From Pseudomonadota bacterium (lineage in GTDB: Bacteria; Pseudomonadota; Alphaproteobacteria; Rhizobiales; Beijerinckiaceae), in the NCBI GenBank assembly GCA_023450615.1, contig JAEXGT010000081.1, positions 1 through 42,830 of the forward strand: a DNA stretch of 42,830 nucleotides. Direction: 5' to 3'. Shown piece by piece: positions 1 through 7,769 of the stretch. The notes under the pieces are model-generated. The model was not told the origin of the DNA. It was given only the letters and a program-made list of their open reading frames with translations, and did no database searches. A program made the translations under genes and the position numbers. The number at the start of each line of letters is the position of its first letter. The first letter of the stretch is position 1.

Positions 1-473
1 GCGGCCTCCTGCCGGAGGACTTGCGTCAGCCTCATCCGCAGGACCGCTCCCGGCTCCACAATCACGACGCCTCGCGAGCGCGCCCCTCGGTGAGCCGGGA
101 CAACACAGGGTATAGCCAAGGTTAGGACCAAAGCCAAGAACAAAATGAGAACATCTTGTCTTCGCCGTCAGGGCCGTCCTGGCCGGACGGGACCCGGGCT
201 TTCCGATCCGAATCCCCTCCGTCCTCATCCTGAGGAGCAGCGCAGCTGCGTCTCGAAGGAGGCCTCCAGAGAGCCCTGGACCCTCCTTCGAGACGGCACT
301 TCGTGCCTCCGCAGGATGAGGGCGGTGTGTGGTCGAAGCGGGATCGCCATCAGGACGAAGCGCCACGGGCCCCCACCGCGAGACGGCACGCTCTGTCGAG
401 ATCCGTTCTTGCCGGGGATGACAAGCGGCTCCAAACGGGCCAAAGAAAGTCGCCCCGTTTCAGGATGGAAGCC
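1..473. other. gene-free left edge with repeat remnants
   Basis: No convincing gene is visible here. The stretch holds a long inverted repeat at 223-321 (listed separately). It is followed by sequence up to about 460 that looks like a decayed copy of common Rhizobiales intergenic repeats, including a second phrase similar to the repeat arm near 379-420. On the minus strand, bases 1 to about 60 are open from a possible ATG or GTG, so the 5' end of a minus-strand gene could begin here, but too little is present to judge. A promoter for the chorismate mutase operon should lie in this stretch; I could not pick one with confidence. Confidence 0.5.
223..321. repeat. palindromic intergenic repeat (REP-like)
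   Basis: Left arm 223-262 and right arm 282-321 are near-complementary over about 40 bases, with a 19-base loop. The outer ends read CCTCATCCTGAGGA and TCCGCAGGATGAGG. The inner ends read TCTCGAAGGAGG and CCTCCTTCGAGA. Elements with this wording are scattered in many copies between genes of Rhizobiales (general knowledge). It lies upstream of the chorismate mutase operon. Confidence 0.75.
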
Positions 474-1328
474 ATGACCGCTGAAAAGCCCGCGCCGATG
501 AAGCCTGCCCCCTCCCTTGCCGCGCTGCGCGAGGAGATCGACCGGATCGACGAGGCGATGCACCGGCTGCTCATGGAACGCGGCACTATCATCGACCGGC
601 TGATCGAGTCGAAGAAGGCGTCTGAGACGGGGATCAGCTCCGCCTTCCGCCCGGGGCGCGAGGCTTCGATGATGCGGGCCCTGGCCGAGCGCCATCAGGG
701 CCTGCTCCCCCTCGATACGGTGGAGAGCATCTGGCGGGTGATCATCGGCACCTTCACCTATGTGCAATCCAGCTATTCGGTCCATGCGGACGTGTCGGGG
801 GGCGATGCGCCCATGCGCGACTCGGCCCGGTTCCATTTCGGCTTCACCGTGCCCTACGTCACGCATCCCAGCGCGGCGGCAGTGATCGAGGCGGTGGCGA
901 ATTCCAGGGGCGATCTCGGCATCTTCCGCCTCGACCAGGGCGCCACCAGCGGCGCGTGGTGGCGCACGCTCGCCGAGAACGACCGCCCGAAGATCATCGC
1001 GCGGCTTCCCTTCATCGAACGGCCGGACCACCCGGCGGGAACCCCGGTCTTCGTGATCTCGAAGCCCCTTACGGACAACGCCGTGCGCGACGTGGTGCTC
1101 TATGCGGCCCAGTTCGAGCGCTGGCATAAGGGCGCGAATGCAGTGCTGACGCGGCTCGGGGGCGAGGTGGTGGCGAGCGCCGCCGATGCCAACGGCCTTT
1201 CCGAGCTGATCGCCGTCCCCGGGATCGTGGAGCCTTCCCGCCTCCAGCAGGAGATGACGGAGGCGGGCGCGAGCCTCTCCCAGCTCGCGGAGATCGGCAG
1301 CCACGCCGAACGTTTCCGCGTGAAATGA
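474..1328 (+). CDS. chorismate mutase with degenerate prephenate-dehydratase-like C-terminus
   Basis: Converts chorismate to prephenate, the branch point to phenylalanine and tyrosine. The protein is 284 aa. Residues about 15-100 match an AroQ-type (all-helical) chorismate mutase: an LREEIDRIDE helix, then the second helix with LLMERGTIIDRLIESK. The rest (about 105-284) resembles the binding fold of prephenate dehydratase (a stretch AAVIEAVANSRGDLGIFRLD like the dehydratase pre-ENS region) and ends in an ACT-like piece (EIGSHAE). I see no TRF catalytic motif, so dehydratase activity is doubtful. The start at 474 is chosen for an AGGA 8 bases upstream; 465 is in frame and possible. It heads an operon with hisC (169-base gap containing hairpins) and tyrC. 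Confidence 0.85.
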   Translation: MTAEKPAPMKPAPSLAALREEIDRIDEAMHRLLMERGTIIDRLIESKKASETGISSAFRPGREASMMRALAERHQGLLPLDTVESIWRVIIGTFTYVQSSYSVHADVSGGDAPMRDSARFHFGFTVPYVTHPSAAAVIEAVANSRGDLGIFRLDQGATSGAWWRTLAENDRPKIIARLPFIERPDHPAGTPVFVISKPLTDNAVRDVVLYAAQFERWHKGANAVLTRLGGEVVASAADANGLSELIAVPGIVEPSRLQQEMTEAGASLSQLAEIGSHAERFRVK

Positions 1329-1344
1329 TCGTGAAGCTGCGCTA

Positions 1345-1448
1345 GAGCATGTCCCGGCGAAGTGGTGCCGGTTCGCCGGTGAGGGCATGCTCCGGCCAAA
1401 GAGCATGTTCCGGCGAAGTGGCGCCCGCCGGCCGGTATGGCCATGCTC
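1345..1448. repeat. two tandem GAGCATG hairpin repeats
   Basis: Two successive hairpins fill the chorismate mutase-hisC gap. In the first, GAGCATG at 1345-1351 pairs with CATGCTC at 1386-1392. In the second, GAGCATG at 1401-1407 pairs with CATGCTC at 1442-1448. Both begin with almost the same phrase (GAGCATGT, C or T, then CCGGCGAAGTGG). This wording belongs to a short palindromic repeat family abundant in Rhizobiales genomes. Being inside an operon, it could affect mRNA stability or read-through. Confidence 0.75.
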
Positions 1449-1497
1449 GAAGCAGGAAAACCCTGCCCGGTTTTGATTGTCAGGAAGTTTTAGAAAA

Positions 1498-2601
1498 ATG
1501 TCCGTTCGTCCCCAGCCCCGTCCCGGCGTGATGCAGATCGACGCCTATGTGCCCGGCAAGAGCAAGGCCGCAGGGGGCATGAAGGTTCATAAGCTCTCCT
1601 CCAACGAGACGCCGCTCGGCCCCTCGCCGAAGGCTATGGAAGCGGTGCGGACGTTCGACCATCTGGAGCTTTATCCGGACGGTTCGGCCACGAAGCTGCG
1701 TGAGGCGATTGCCGCGCGATACGGGCTCGATCCCAACCGCATCGTCTGCGGCGCGGGCTCCGACGAGCTGCTCTCCTACATCACCAATGCCTATATGGGC
1801 CCCGGCGACGAAGGCCTCTACAGCGAGCACGGCTTCCTCGTCTATCGCATCGCGATCCTGGCTGCCGGGGGCACGCCCGTGATTGCGCCGGAGAAGGATT
1901 ATCGCACGGATGTGGACGCGCTCCTTGCGCGTGTGACGGACAAGACGAAGATCGTCTATCTCGCGAATCCCAACAACCCGACCGGCACTTACATTCCCTT
2001 CGACGAGGTGAAGCGCCTGCATGCGGGCCTGCCCTCCCATGTGCTGCTCGTGCTCGATGCGGCCTATGCGGAATATGTGCGCCGCAACGATTACGAATCC
2101 GGTCTCGAACTCGTCGCCACCTCCGAGAACGTGGTGATGACGCGCACCTTCTCGAAGATTTACGGTCTCGCGAATCTGCGCATCGGCTGGATGGTCGCGC
2201 CTGCGCATGTGGCCGATGCGGTGAATCGCATTCGCGGGCCGTTCAACATGAACGGTCCGGCTCTGGCTGCAGGCATCGCCGCCGTGCAGGACGAAGCGCA
2301 TGTGATGAAGGCGGTCGAGCACAATGAGCATTGGCTCGCATGGCTCACCAGGGAGATCGAGGCTCTCGGCCTGAAGGTCACGCCCAGCGTCGCGAACTTC
2401 CTGATGATTCATTTTCCTGAAACGACCGGCAAGACCGCGGCGGACGCGGATGAATTTCTCTCCGGGCGCGGGCTTATCCTGCGCCGCATCGATGCCTATG
2501 GCCTGCCGCACGCGCTTCGCCTGACGGTGGGCAGCGAGGAGGCGAACCGCCTCGTCGTCGATGCGCTGCGCGATTTCATGAAGGGCGGCGACAATGCCTG
2601 A
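1498..2601 (+). CDS. hisC: histidinol-phosphate / aromatic aminotransferase
   Basis: PLP-dependent class I/II aminotransferase of the HisC family, 367 aa. Visible motifs: KLSSNETPLGPSP at the N-terminus, NPNNPTGT at 157-164, DAAY at 187-190, the PLP-binding lysine K220 in TFSKIYGLANLRIG, and R228 for the substrate carboxylate. Start 1498 is chosen because AGGAAG sits 10 bases upstream; an in-frame ATG at 1477 lacks one. The stop overlaps the tyrC start by 8 bases, implying coupled translation. Sitting between chorismate mutase and prephenate dehydrogenase, it probably also, or mainly, transaminates aromatic 2-oxo acids (inference). The sequence alone cannot separate this from a histidine pathway role. 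Confidence 0.9.
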   Translation: MSVRPQPRPGVMQIDAYVPGKSKAAGGMKVHKLSSNETPLGPSPKAMEAVRTFDHLELYPDGSATKLREAIAARYGLDPNRIVCGAGSDELLSYITNAYMGPGDEGLYSEHGFLVYRIAILAAGGTPVIAPEKDYRTDVDALLARVTDKTKIVYLANPNNPTGTYIPFDEVKRLHAGLPSHVLLVLDAAYAEYVRRNDYESGLELVATSENVVMTRTFSKIYGLANLRIGWMVAPAHVADAVNRIRGPFNMNGPALAAGIAAVQDEAHVMKAVEHNEHWLAWLTREIEALGLKVTPSVANFLMIHFPETTGKTAADADEFLSGRGLILRRIDAYGLPHALRLTVGSEEANRLVVDALRDFMKGGDNA

Positions 2602-3541
2602 GCGTCTCGGACCTCCTCTCGACAAGCCGCTGTTCGACCGTGTTGCGCTCATCGGCCTCGGACTCATCGGCTCGTCGATCGCGCGCGCGGTGAAGCAGCT
2701 CAATCTCGCGGGCACGCTCGTTGCCATCGACCGCAGCGAGGATGTGGTGGCGCGGGTGCGCGAGCTGAAGATCGCCGACGAGGCGACCACCGATTTCGCG
2801 GCGGGCGTGAGGGATGCGGATCTCGTGATCCTCTGCGTGCCGGTGGGCGTGTGCGGTGCTGTCGCGGAAGCGATGAAATCGGGATTGAAGCCCGGCTGCA
2901 TCGTGTCCGATGTCGGTTCGGTGAAAGCCTCCGTGATCGCTCAGGTGCAGCCGCATCTGCCGGAGGGCGTGCATTTCGTGCCAGCCCACCCGGTGGCGGG
3001 CACGGAGCATTCGGGTCCCGATGCGGGCTTCGCCACGCTCTTCCACAATCGCTGGTGCATTCTTACGCCGCCGGAAGGTGAGGATGAGGATGCCATCGAG
3101 CGCGTGCGCGCCTTCTGGACGGCCATGGGTTCCAATGTAGAGATCATGGCGGCGCAGCATCATGATCTCGTGCTCGCCATCACGAGTCACGTGCCGCATC
3201 TCATCGCCTACAACATCGTGGGCACGGCGGCGGATCTGGAAACCGTCACTCAAGGCGAGGTGATCAAGTTCTCCGCCGGCGGTTTCCGCGACTTCACGCG
3301 CATCGCCGCATCCGATCCCACCATGTGGCGCGACATCTTCCTGCACAACAAGGAAGCGGTGCTCGAAATGCTGGGCCGCCTCAACGAGGACATCGCGCTG
3401 CTCGCACGCGCCATCCGCTGGGGCGAGGGCGACAAGCTGCACGATCTCTTCACCCGCACCCGCGCCATCCGCCGCGGCATCATCTCGTCGGGCCAGGAAA
3501 CGGCGGAGCCCGATTTCGGACGCCGCAAGGATCAGGCGTAA
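2594..3541 (+). CDS. tyrC: prephenate / arogenate dehydrogenase
   Basis: NAD(P)-dependent dehydrogenase of the TyrA family (315 aa). It makes 4-hydroxyphenylpyruvate from prephenate or tyrosine from arogenate. The nucleotide-binding loop GLGLIGSS lies at 21-28. VSDVGSVK and the HPVAGTEHSGP motif follow, typical of prephenate binding. A helical dimerisation half with TSHVPHLIAY and GGFRDFTRIA completes the fold. No ACT or chorismate mutase domain is attached; the mutase is supplied by the first gene of the operon. The start ATG overlaps the hisC stop. Whether prephenate or arogenate is preferred cannot be read from sequence. Confidence 0.92.
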   Translation: MPERLGPPLDKPLFDRVALIGLGLIGSSIARAVKQLNLAGTLVAIDRSEDVVARVRELKIADEATTDFAAGVRDADLVILCVPVGVCGAVAEAMKSGLKPGCIVSDVGSVKASVIAQVQPHLPEGVHFVPAHPVAGTEHSGPDAGFATLFHNRWCILTPPEGEDEDAIERVRAFWTAMGSNVEIMAAQHHDLVLAITSHVPHLIAYNIVGTAADLETVTQGEVIKFSAGGFRDFTRIAASDPTMWRDIFLHNKEAVLEMLGRLNEDIALLARAIRWGEGDKLHDLFTRTRAIRRGIISSGQETAEPDFGRRKDQA

Positions 3542-3586
3542 GCGCTGCGTTTCTTTCAGCTCGCGTAAGTGCCTCTACTGCGCTTC

Positions 3587-3650
3587 ACCGAGTGAACCGC
3601 TCACTCGGTCGCACCACCCCCACCCCTGCCCCTCCCCGCAAGGGGGAGGG
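3587..3650. repeat. two hairpins between convergent genes
   Basis: ACCGAGTGA (3587-3595) and TCACTCGGT (3601-3609) form a perfect 9-bp stem with a 5-base loop. It is followed by CCTCCCC (3631-3637) pairing with GGGGAGG (3643-3649). The second phrase, CCCTCCCCGCAAGGGGGAGGG, is a familiar Rhizobiales intergenic palindrome. Placed between the ends of tyrC and the DUF2125 gene, the pair may end transcription from both sides, although no long T-run follows. Confidence 0.6.
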
Positions 3651-3665
3651 AAAGAAGCGCCGCCC

Positions 3666-4712
3666 TCAATAAAGCGGCTGCAGCTTCACGTTCGGGATCA
3701 CGAAAGGGCCCATCGCGATAAAGCCGTTGTTGAAGGTCAGCGGAGGCAATTGCGCGAGCTGCGGCTGCCCGTTGCCGCTCTGTGAGCGCGGGCCCTGTCC
3801 GAACAGCGCGCCGAGCAGGGCGCCGCCCGCGCGATTGCCAGTGATGCTGCCGATGAGGCCGTCGAGGCCTGCCGCCGCCACCGTGAGCTGGCCTGCGGGA
3901 CGGTGCTCCTCGTCGAGGTTCAGCTTGCCCTTCGCTTCCATGCGGCGCGGGCCCTTGGCGGCGGAAAGCGTCAGGATGTCGAGGCCGCCGCCCGCGCTGC
4001 GCCAGCGTTCCAGCTCTTGCGCGATCGGGCGGCCCTGAAGGCCCGTGGCCTGCGTGACGGTGACATCCGCATTCAGGTCCGTGAGTTCCGATCCGCCGAT
4101 GAGCGCATCGAGGAGGGGGACGGTGGCCTGCCGGACGATGAGGGCGGCGTCATAGGCCTTCTCGGATGCGCGCGAGGGATTGGGGCGCAGATGCAGCTCG
4201 AGATATTGGCTCCAGGTTGCGATGTCCTGCGGCGTCAGGCCGGTCACGGTGAATTTGGGGGACTTGGCTGCAACCGACAGGCGCTGCAATCCGGATTGCG
4301 AGGCATGGATGCTCGCCTGCAGCAGATCCCACTCGCCCTGCACGTTCGCCTTGCCGTCGGTGACGCGCAAGGGACCCGCGACCTCCACGATCACGAGGCG
4401 CGGCTGATAGACCTGCGCGACGGCTTCCGTGCGCCCGAAGGATGCGGTCACCGCGCCCTGCTTCAGCTGAAGCGTGTCGCACACGATCTCGATGCGGAAT
4501 GGATAGCCCGCGATGGTGCGGTCGCCGCAGGTCCATTGACGGCCGTTGCTGGCCTCCGCCGCGATCCAGGAATCCAGGGCCTCGGCTGCGCGGTTGCGGA
4601 TGAAGAACCACGCCACGCTCCAGGCAATGGCGAGGAGAAGCAGCAGGACGAAAGGCGTATAGAGCCAGAAACGGCTATGGCGATGGTTTTCCGTGCTGAC
4701 GGCCTCGGCCAT
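3666..4712 (-). CDS. DUF2125 family protein
   Basis: A 348-aa protein with one N-terminal membrane anchor (about 15-38, FWLYTPFVLLLLLAIAWSV) and a long periplasmic part. The segment after the anchor (AAEALDSWIAAEASNGRQW, then CGDRTIAGYPFRIEIVCD) matches the DUF2125 family. That family is widespread in alphaproteobacteria and has no settled function that I know of. The anchor plus an extended beta-rich body recalls other envelope proteins (inference). Start 4712 is chosen because AGGAGA lies upstream at good spacing; an upstream extension to 4820 is open but has no comparable site. Divergent from the ChaC gene, convergent with tyrC. Confidence 0.8.
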   Translation of the reverse strand: MAEAVSTENHRHSRFWLYTPFVLLLLLAIAWSVAWFFIRNRAAEALDSWIAAEASNGRQWTCGDRTIAGYPFRIEIVCDTLQLKQGAVTASFGRTEAVAQVYQPRLVIVEVAGPLRVTDGKANVQGEWDLLQASIHASQSGLQRLSVAAKSPKFTVTGLTPQDIATWSQYLELHLRPNPSRASEKAYDAALIVRQATVPLLDALIGGSELTDLNADVTVTQATGLQGRPIAQELERWRSAGGGLDILTLSAAKGPRRMEAKGKLNLDEEHRPAGQLTVAAAGLDGLIGSITGNRAGGALLGALFGQGPRSQSGNGQPQLAQLPPLTFNNGFIAMGPFVIPNVKLQPLY

Positions 4713-4837
4713 GCAAGATCTCCTGTTGTACAGCTGCTTCGTAGCTGGTAGCGCGCATGAGGAAAAGCGGTCTCCGCTTTTCCATAAAAGCGCGCGCTCC
4801 TTATAGGGCAAAGCGGGCAAGGTTCGGGCACGAAGCG

Positions 4838-5374
4838 ATGATGGACGGATCGGACGACCTATGGGTTTTCGGCTACGGCTCCCTCATGTGGAGGCCGGGT
4901 TTTCCTTTCGTCGAACGCCGCCACGCGCATCTCTACGGCTATCGCCGCGCCCTCTGCGTGCTCTCCCATGTCCATCGCGGAACGCCCGAAAATCCCGGGC
5001 TCGTGCTCGGCCTCGACCGGGGCGGGCGCTGCCATGGTGTGGCCTTCCGCGTCGCGAAGGAAGAGGTGGCGGCGACGGTGCATTACCTGCGCGAGCGCGA
5101 GCAGGCGACAAGCGTCTATCTGGAGCGGCATTTGCCCCTGCGGCTCGACGACGGACGCACCATCACCGGTCTCGGCTACGTGGCCGACCGCAAGCACCCG
5201 CAATATGCGGGCAATCTCGGCGTCGATGAGGTGCTGGCCCTGGTGCGGCAGGGCAAGGGCATCTCGGGGGTCAATCCCGATTACGTGCGCTCGACCCACG
5301 AGCATCTGCTGACCATGGGCGTGGTCGATCCGCTGATGCGGCGGATCGTCGAGGCGCTCGATCAGGAGGCCTGA
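4838..5374 (+). CDS. ChaC-type gamma-glutamylcyclotransferase
   Basis: Predicted to split glutathione or a gamma-glutamyl peptide into 5-oxoproline and the remaining dipeptide. The 178-aa protein starts with the substrate loop FGYGSLMW (11-18). It carries the family pattern YLREREQ with the likely catalytic glutamate E88 and ends with YAGNLGVDEV and SGVNPDYVRSTHEHL, all typical of bacterial ChaC-like proteins. Start at 4838 or the adjacent 4841; the ribosome site is weak, and an upstream in-frame ATG at 4757 would add a basic tail not seen in the family. The 3' end overlaps the convergent unknown gene by 13 bases. Confidence 0.88.
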   Translation: MMDGSDDLWVFGYGSLMWRPGFPFVERRHAHLYGYRRALCVLSHVHRGTPENPGLVLGLDRGGRCHGVAFRVAKEEVAATVHYLREREQATSVYLERHLPLRLDDGRTITGLGYVADRKHPQYAGNLGVDEVLALVRQGKGISGVNPDYVRSTHEHLLTMGVVDPLMRRIVEALDQEA

Positions 5375-5799
5375 TCCGCGTTCTCGCGCAAATCCGCCAG
5401 GATCTCGCGGCGGCGCGCTTCCGTATCGGCCAAGCGGTGGATGTGGAGCTCGGACGCGCCCCGCTTTTGCACCTTCTCAAGCCAGCGGATGCGGATCTCC
5501 TCGCTCGGCTTGTCTCCCGCGAGGACCGAATCGACCACATGGCCGGTGCCGGTCCCGTCGCGACTCACGGCCAGGACCACGGCGTCGGTGACGTCCAGCA
5601 ATTCCTTGAGATCGAGAGGATGCACGCCGACGATGTAGCGGCGGCCCGACAGGCCGCGCCAGGAGCTCAAGGTGGCGGGAGAGGAGCGGAGCCCCGCCGT
5701 AGCCCTCAACCTTTCCTCGCGCACGCCAGCCCTCCGCATTCGGTCGTTGCGGAGGTCCCGCATGGCCGTATTCCAGGATATGGTCCGTTTGTTCGCCAT
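5362..5799 (-). CDS. conserved-looking protein of unknown function
   Basis: A 145-aa basic protein I do not recognise. The first 40 residues are rich in Arg (MRDLRNDRMRRAGVREERLRA). The middle has a compact hydrophobic core (RYIVGVHPLD, then ELLDVTDAVVLAVSRDGTG), and the tail is helical and charged. No signal peptide or membrane segment. The start at 5799 lies in a short AT-rich stretch with no good ribosome site. Its 3' end overlaps the ChaC gene in the convergent direction. High third-position GC along the frame supports it being real. Confidence 0.6.
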   Translation of the reverse strand: MANKRTISWNTAMRDLRNDRMRRAGVREERLRATAGLRSSPATLSSWRGLSGRRYIVGVHPLDLKELLDVTDAVVLAVSRDGTGTGHVVDSVLAGDKPSEEIRIRWLEKVQKRGASELHIHRLADTEARRREILADLRENADQAS

Positions 5800-5858
5800 A
5801 TGTTCTTATATGTAAGTACGGCGAAGCGACCCGTCAAGGTCAGGAAAGCTTAGCAGTA

Positions 5859-6629
5859 TCAGATATTTGTGGTGGTAGCGGCGGAGCCTGGGGCCGGATC
5901 GTCCATGCCCAATTCCCGCCTTCCCTCGGCGAGCAGCCGGTTCGAGGGCTCCTCGATCCGCTCCTGCACGATCTTGAAGAATTCCTCCCGCTTCAGGCCG
6001 GGTGCGATGGGGTCGGAAATCTCTATGCGGATCGTGCCGGGGCGGCGGATGAACTGGCGGCGGGGCCAGTAGAGGCCGGAATTCAGGCCCACCGGAATGC
6101 AGGGAAAGCCGAGATTCTGGTAGAGATGCGCCACGCCGTACTTATAGGCGGCGGGGGCTCCCGGCGGACGCCGCGTGCCCTCCGGGAAAATGATGATCTG
6201 GCGGCCATGCTGAGCCTCTTCCCGGGCGCGGGCGGTCATCTGCATGAGGGCCGAGGAGCCCGCCTTGCGGTTCACCGGCACGCAGCCCGCCTTCCACAGA
6301 TACCAGCCGAAGAACGGAATCCACATCAGCTCCCGCTTCAGGATGAAGGTCGGGTCCTCGAACATCGTGAGGAGGGCAAAGGTCTCCCACAACGACTGGT
6401 GCTTGGCGGCGACCAGGGCCCCGCCTTCCGGGATCTTTTCCCGTCCTCGCACCTCGATCTTCGTTCCGGCAACCACCCGCAGCAGCCAGAGGGATAAGCG
6501 GGCCCAGGTCTGGACCATCCTGATGAAGGTCTTGCGCGGCATCACAACGCCGGGGATCAGCAGGATCAGCCACAGGATGAGGTGGGCGTAGAAGATGACG
6601 TTGAAGAGCAGGGAGCGAACGAACAGCAT
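5859..6629 (-). CDS. plsC: 1-acyl-sn-glycerol-3-phosphate acyltransferase
   Basis: Acylates lysophosphatidic acid to phosphatidic acid at the inner membrane. A 256-aa protein with an N-terminal membrane segment (about 7-30). The acyltransferase box is KHQSLWET with H77 and E82, the HX4E variant common in proteobacterial PlsC homologues in place of HX4D. FPEGTRR follows at 148-154, and a block around PCIPVGLNSGLYWPR matches the later acyltransferase motifs. Start is uncertain: 6629 gives the usual MLxxRSLLFN beginning, 6659 has a closer GGAG, and a GTG at 6680 is also open. Same strand as the YdcF-like gene, 184 bases apart. Confidence 0.87.
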   Translation of the reverse strand: MLFVRSLLFNVIFYAHLILWLILLIPGVVMPRKTFIRMVQTWARLSLWLLRVVAGTKIEVRGREKIPEGGALVAAKHQSLWETFALLTMFEDPTFILKRELMWIPFFGWYLWKAGCVPVNRKAGSSALMQMTARAREEAQHGRQIIIFPEGTRRPPGAPAAYKYGVAHLYQNLGFPCIPVGLNSGLYWPRRQFIRRPGTIRIEISDPIAPGLKREEFFKIVQERIEEPSNRLLAEGRRELGMDDPAPGSAATTTNI

Positions 6630-6813
6630 GGCTTCGTGAGAAAAGGAAAAGCGGAGCATGAGGCTCCGCGGGAAGCGCACCTTAGCGCATTGCGTGGAAA
6701 AGTGGACCCGGTTTTCCCCGCGATGGTTGTTGGCCTGGACCTCGGCGCTTCATCCGGATTGCGAGCCCGGGATGACGGAAGGCTCGATCCGCATCCTCAG
6801 AGGCAGGCGCGCC

Positions 6814-7578
6814 TTAGTGCGTGGACGGGTGGGCGCTGGCCTGCTGGCTCGGGGCGCCGCGGCTGAGGAGATAGGCCATCGAGGAGACTTCCGGATCCTC
6901 CTCGAAGCGGGTGCGCACCCAGACGGCCAGGAACTTCAGGTATTCGGAGGCGAGCACCTTGGCGATCGCCGGGTTGTGCCACCAATCGTGCGGGTCGATG
7001 GTCGCGGCGACGGGGTAGGGGATCTTCTGCCGGTCCGGCAGGGCGTGTTCGAGCTCCGCCAGCATGCGGGGCATGTGGTAGTTCGAGGTCACGACGATGA
7101 GGGTGTCGAAGCCGTTGGTTTCTGCCCAGCGGCGTGTCTCGATGGCGTTGCCGATGGTGTTGCGGGCCCGGTAGTCCAGGTCCACGCAGCAATCGAAGAG
7201 TTGGCGCTGGCCGGGATTGAGGCGGGCAATCTGGTCCCGGCTGGTCTTCTCGTTGACACCGGAGATCAGGAGCCGCTTGGCGTAGCCCTTGGCCAGAAGA
7301 TCGATGGCGTCGCCGATTCGCTGCGCGCCGCCGGTCATGGCCACGATGCCGTCGGCCCGGGTTTCCGGGGGCTGCTCGAAGCGGTCGAGCGTGTAGACGA
7401 AGGTGAGAAAGCCCAGGAGACCGGCCAAGCAGACGGCGGCCAAGCTCCATAGGCCCGCGCTCAGGAGGCGTCTGATCGGGGATTTCGGGGCGGAAGCCGC
7501 CGCAGCACCGGACATTGTCCAGCCCCAACCCAAGGCCTCAGAGGGTTCTACGGCGTCCGGCGTCATCCAACTCTGCAT
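6814..7578 (-). CDS. YdcF-like (DUF218) membrane protein
   Basis: A protein of about 254 aa with one membrane segment near the N-terminus (LLSAGLWSLAAVCLAGLLGFLTFVYTL). A DUF218/YdcF domain follows: GIVAMTGGAQRIGDAIDLL, LLISGVN, then the ARNTIGNA and LIVVTSNYHMPRM blocks. Family members such as E. coli SanA and ElyC are linked to envelope integrity; the reaction is not established. ARNT and SNYHMPR are the conserved polar motifs. Several starts are possible (7590, 7578, 7515); 7578 has AGGATGAG upstream. It follows ftsEX on the same strand, after 191 bases. Confidence 0.8.
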   Translation of the reverse strand: MQSWMTPDAVEPSEALGWGWTMSGAAAASAPKSPIRRLLSAGLWSLAAVCLAGLLGFLTFVYTLDRFEQPPETRADGIVAMTGGAQRIGDAIDLLAKGYAKRLLISGVNEKTSRDQIARLNPGQRQLFDCCVDLDYRARNTIGNAIETRRWAETNGFDTLIVVTSNYHMPRMLAELEHALPDRQKIPYPVAATIDPHDWWHNPAIAKVLASEYLKFLAVWVRTRFEEDPEVSSMAYLLSRGAPSQQASAHPSTH

Positions 7579-7769
7579 CTGCGAGCTCATCCTGGGCGAT
7601 GATACGGGAGAATGCGGCAATGGAGAGGCAGCCCTCTTTATCCACGGGAAGCGACGCAACATGAAGAAATTGATTCCGGTTTTCCTCGTAAGGCGATGCT
7701 CTGCTTCATGAAACGGGCATCAGGCAAAGCCCCGAAGCGACTGCCGCTTTCGGGTCCGGTGACGGAGCA

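Noticed and set aside
1..60. Possible 5' end of a minus-strand gene at the left edge
   Set aside because: Twenty or so open codons only; no recognisable N-terminus, so not called.
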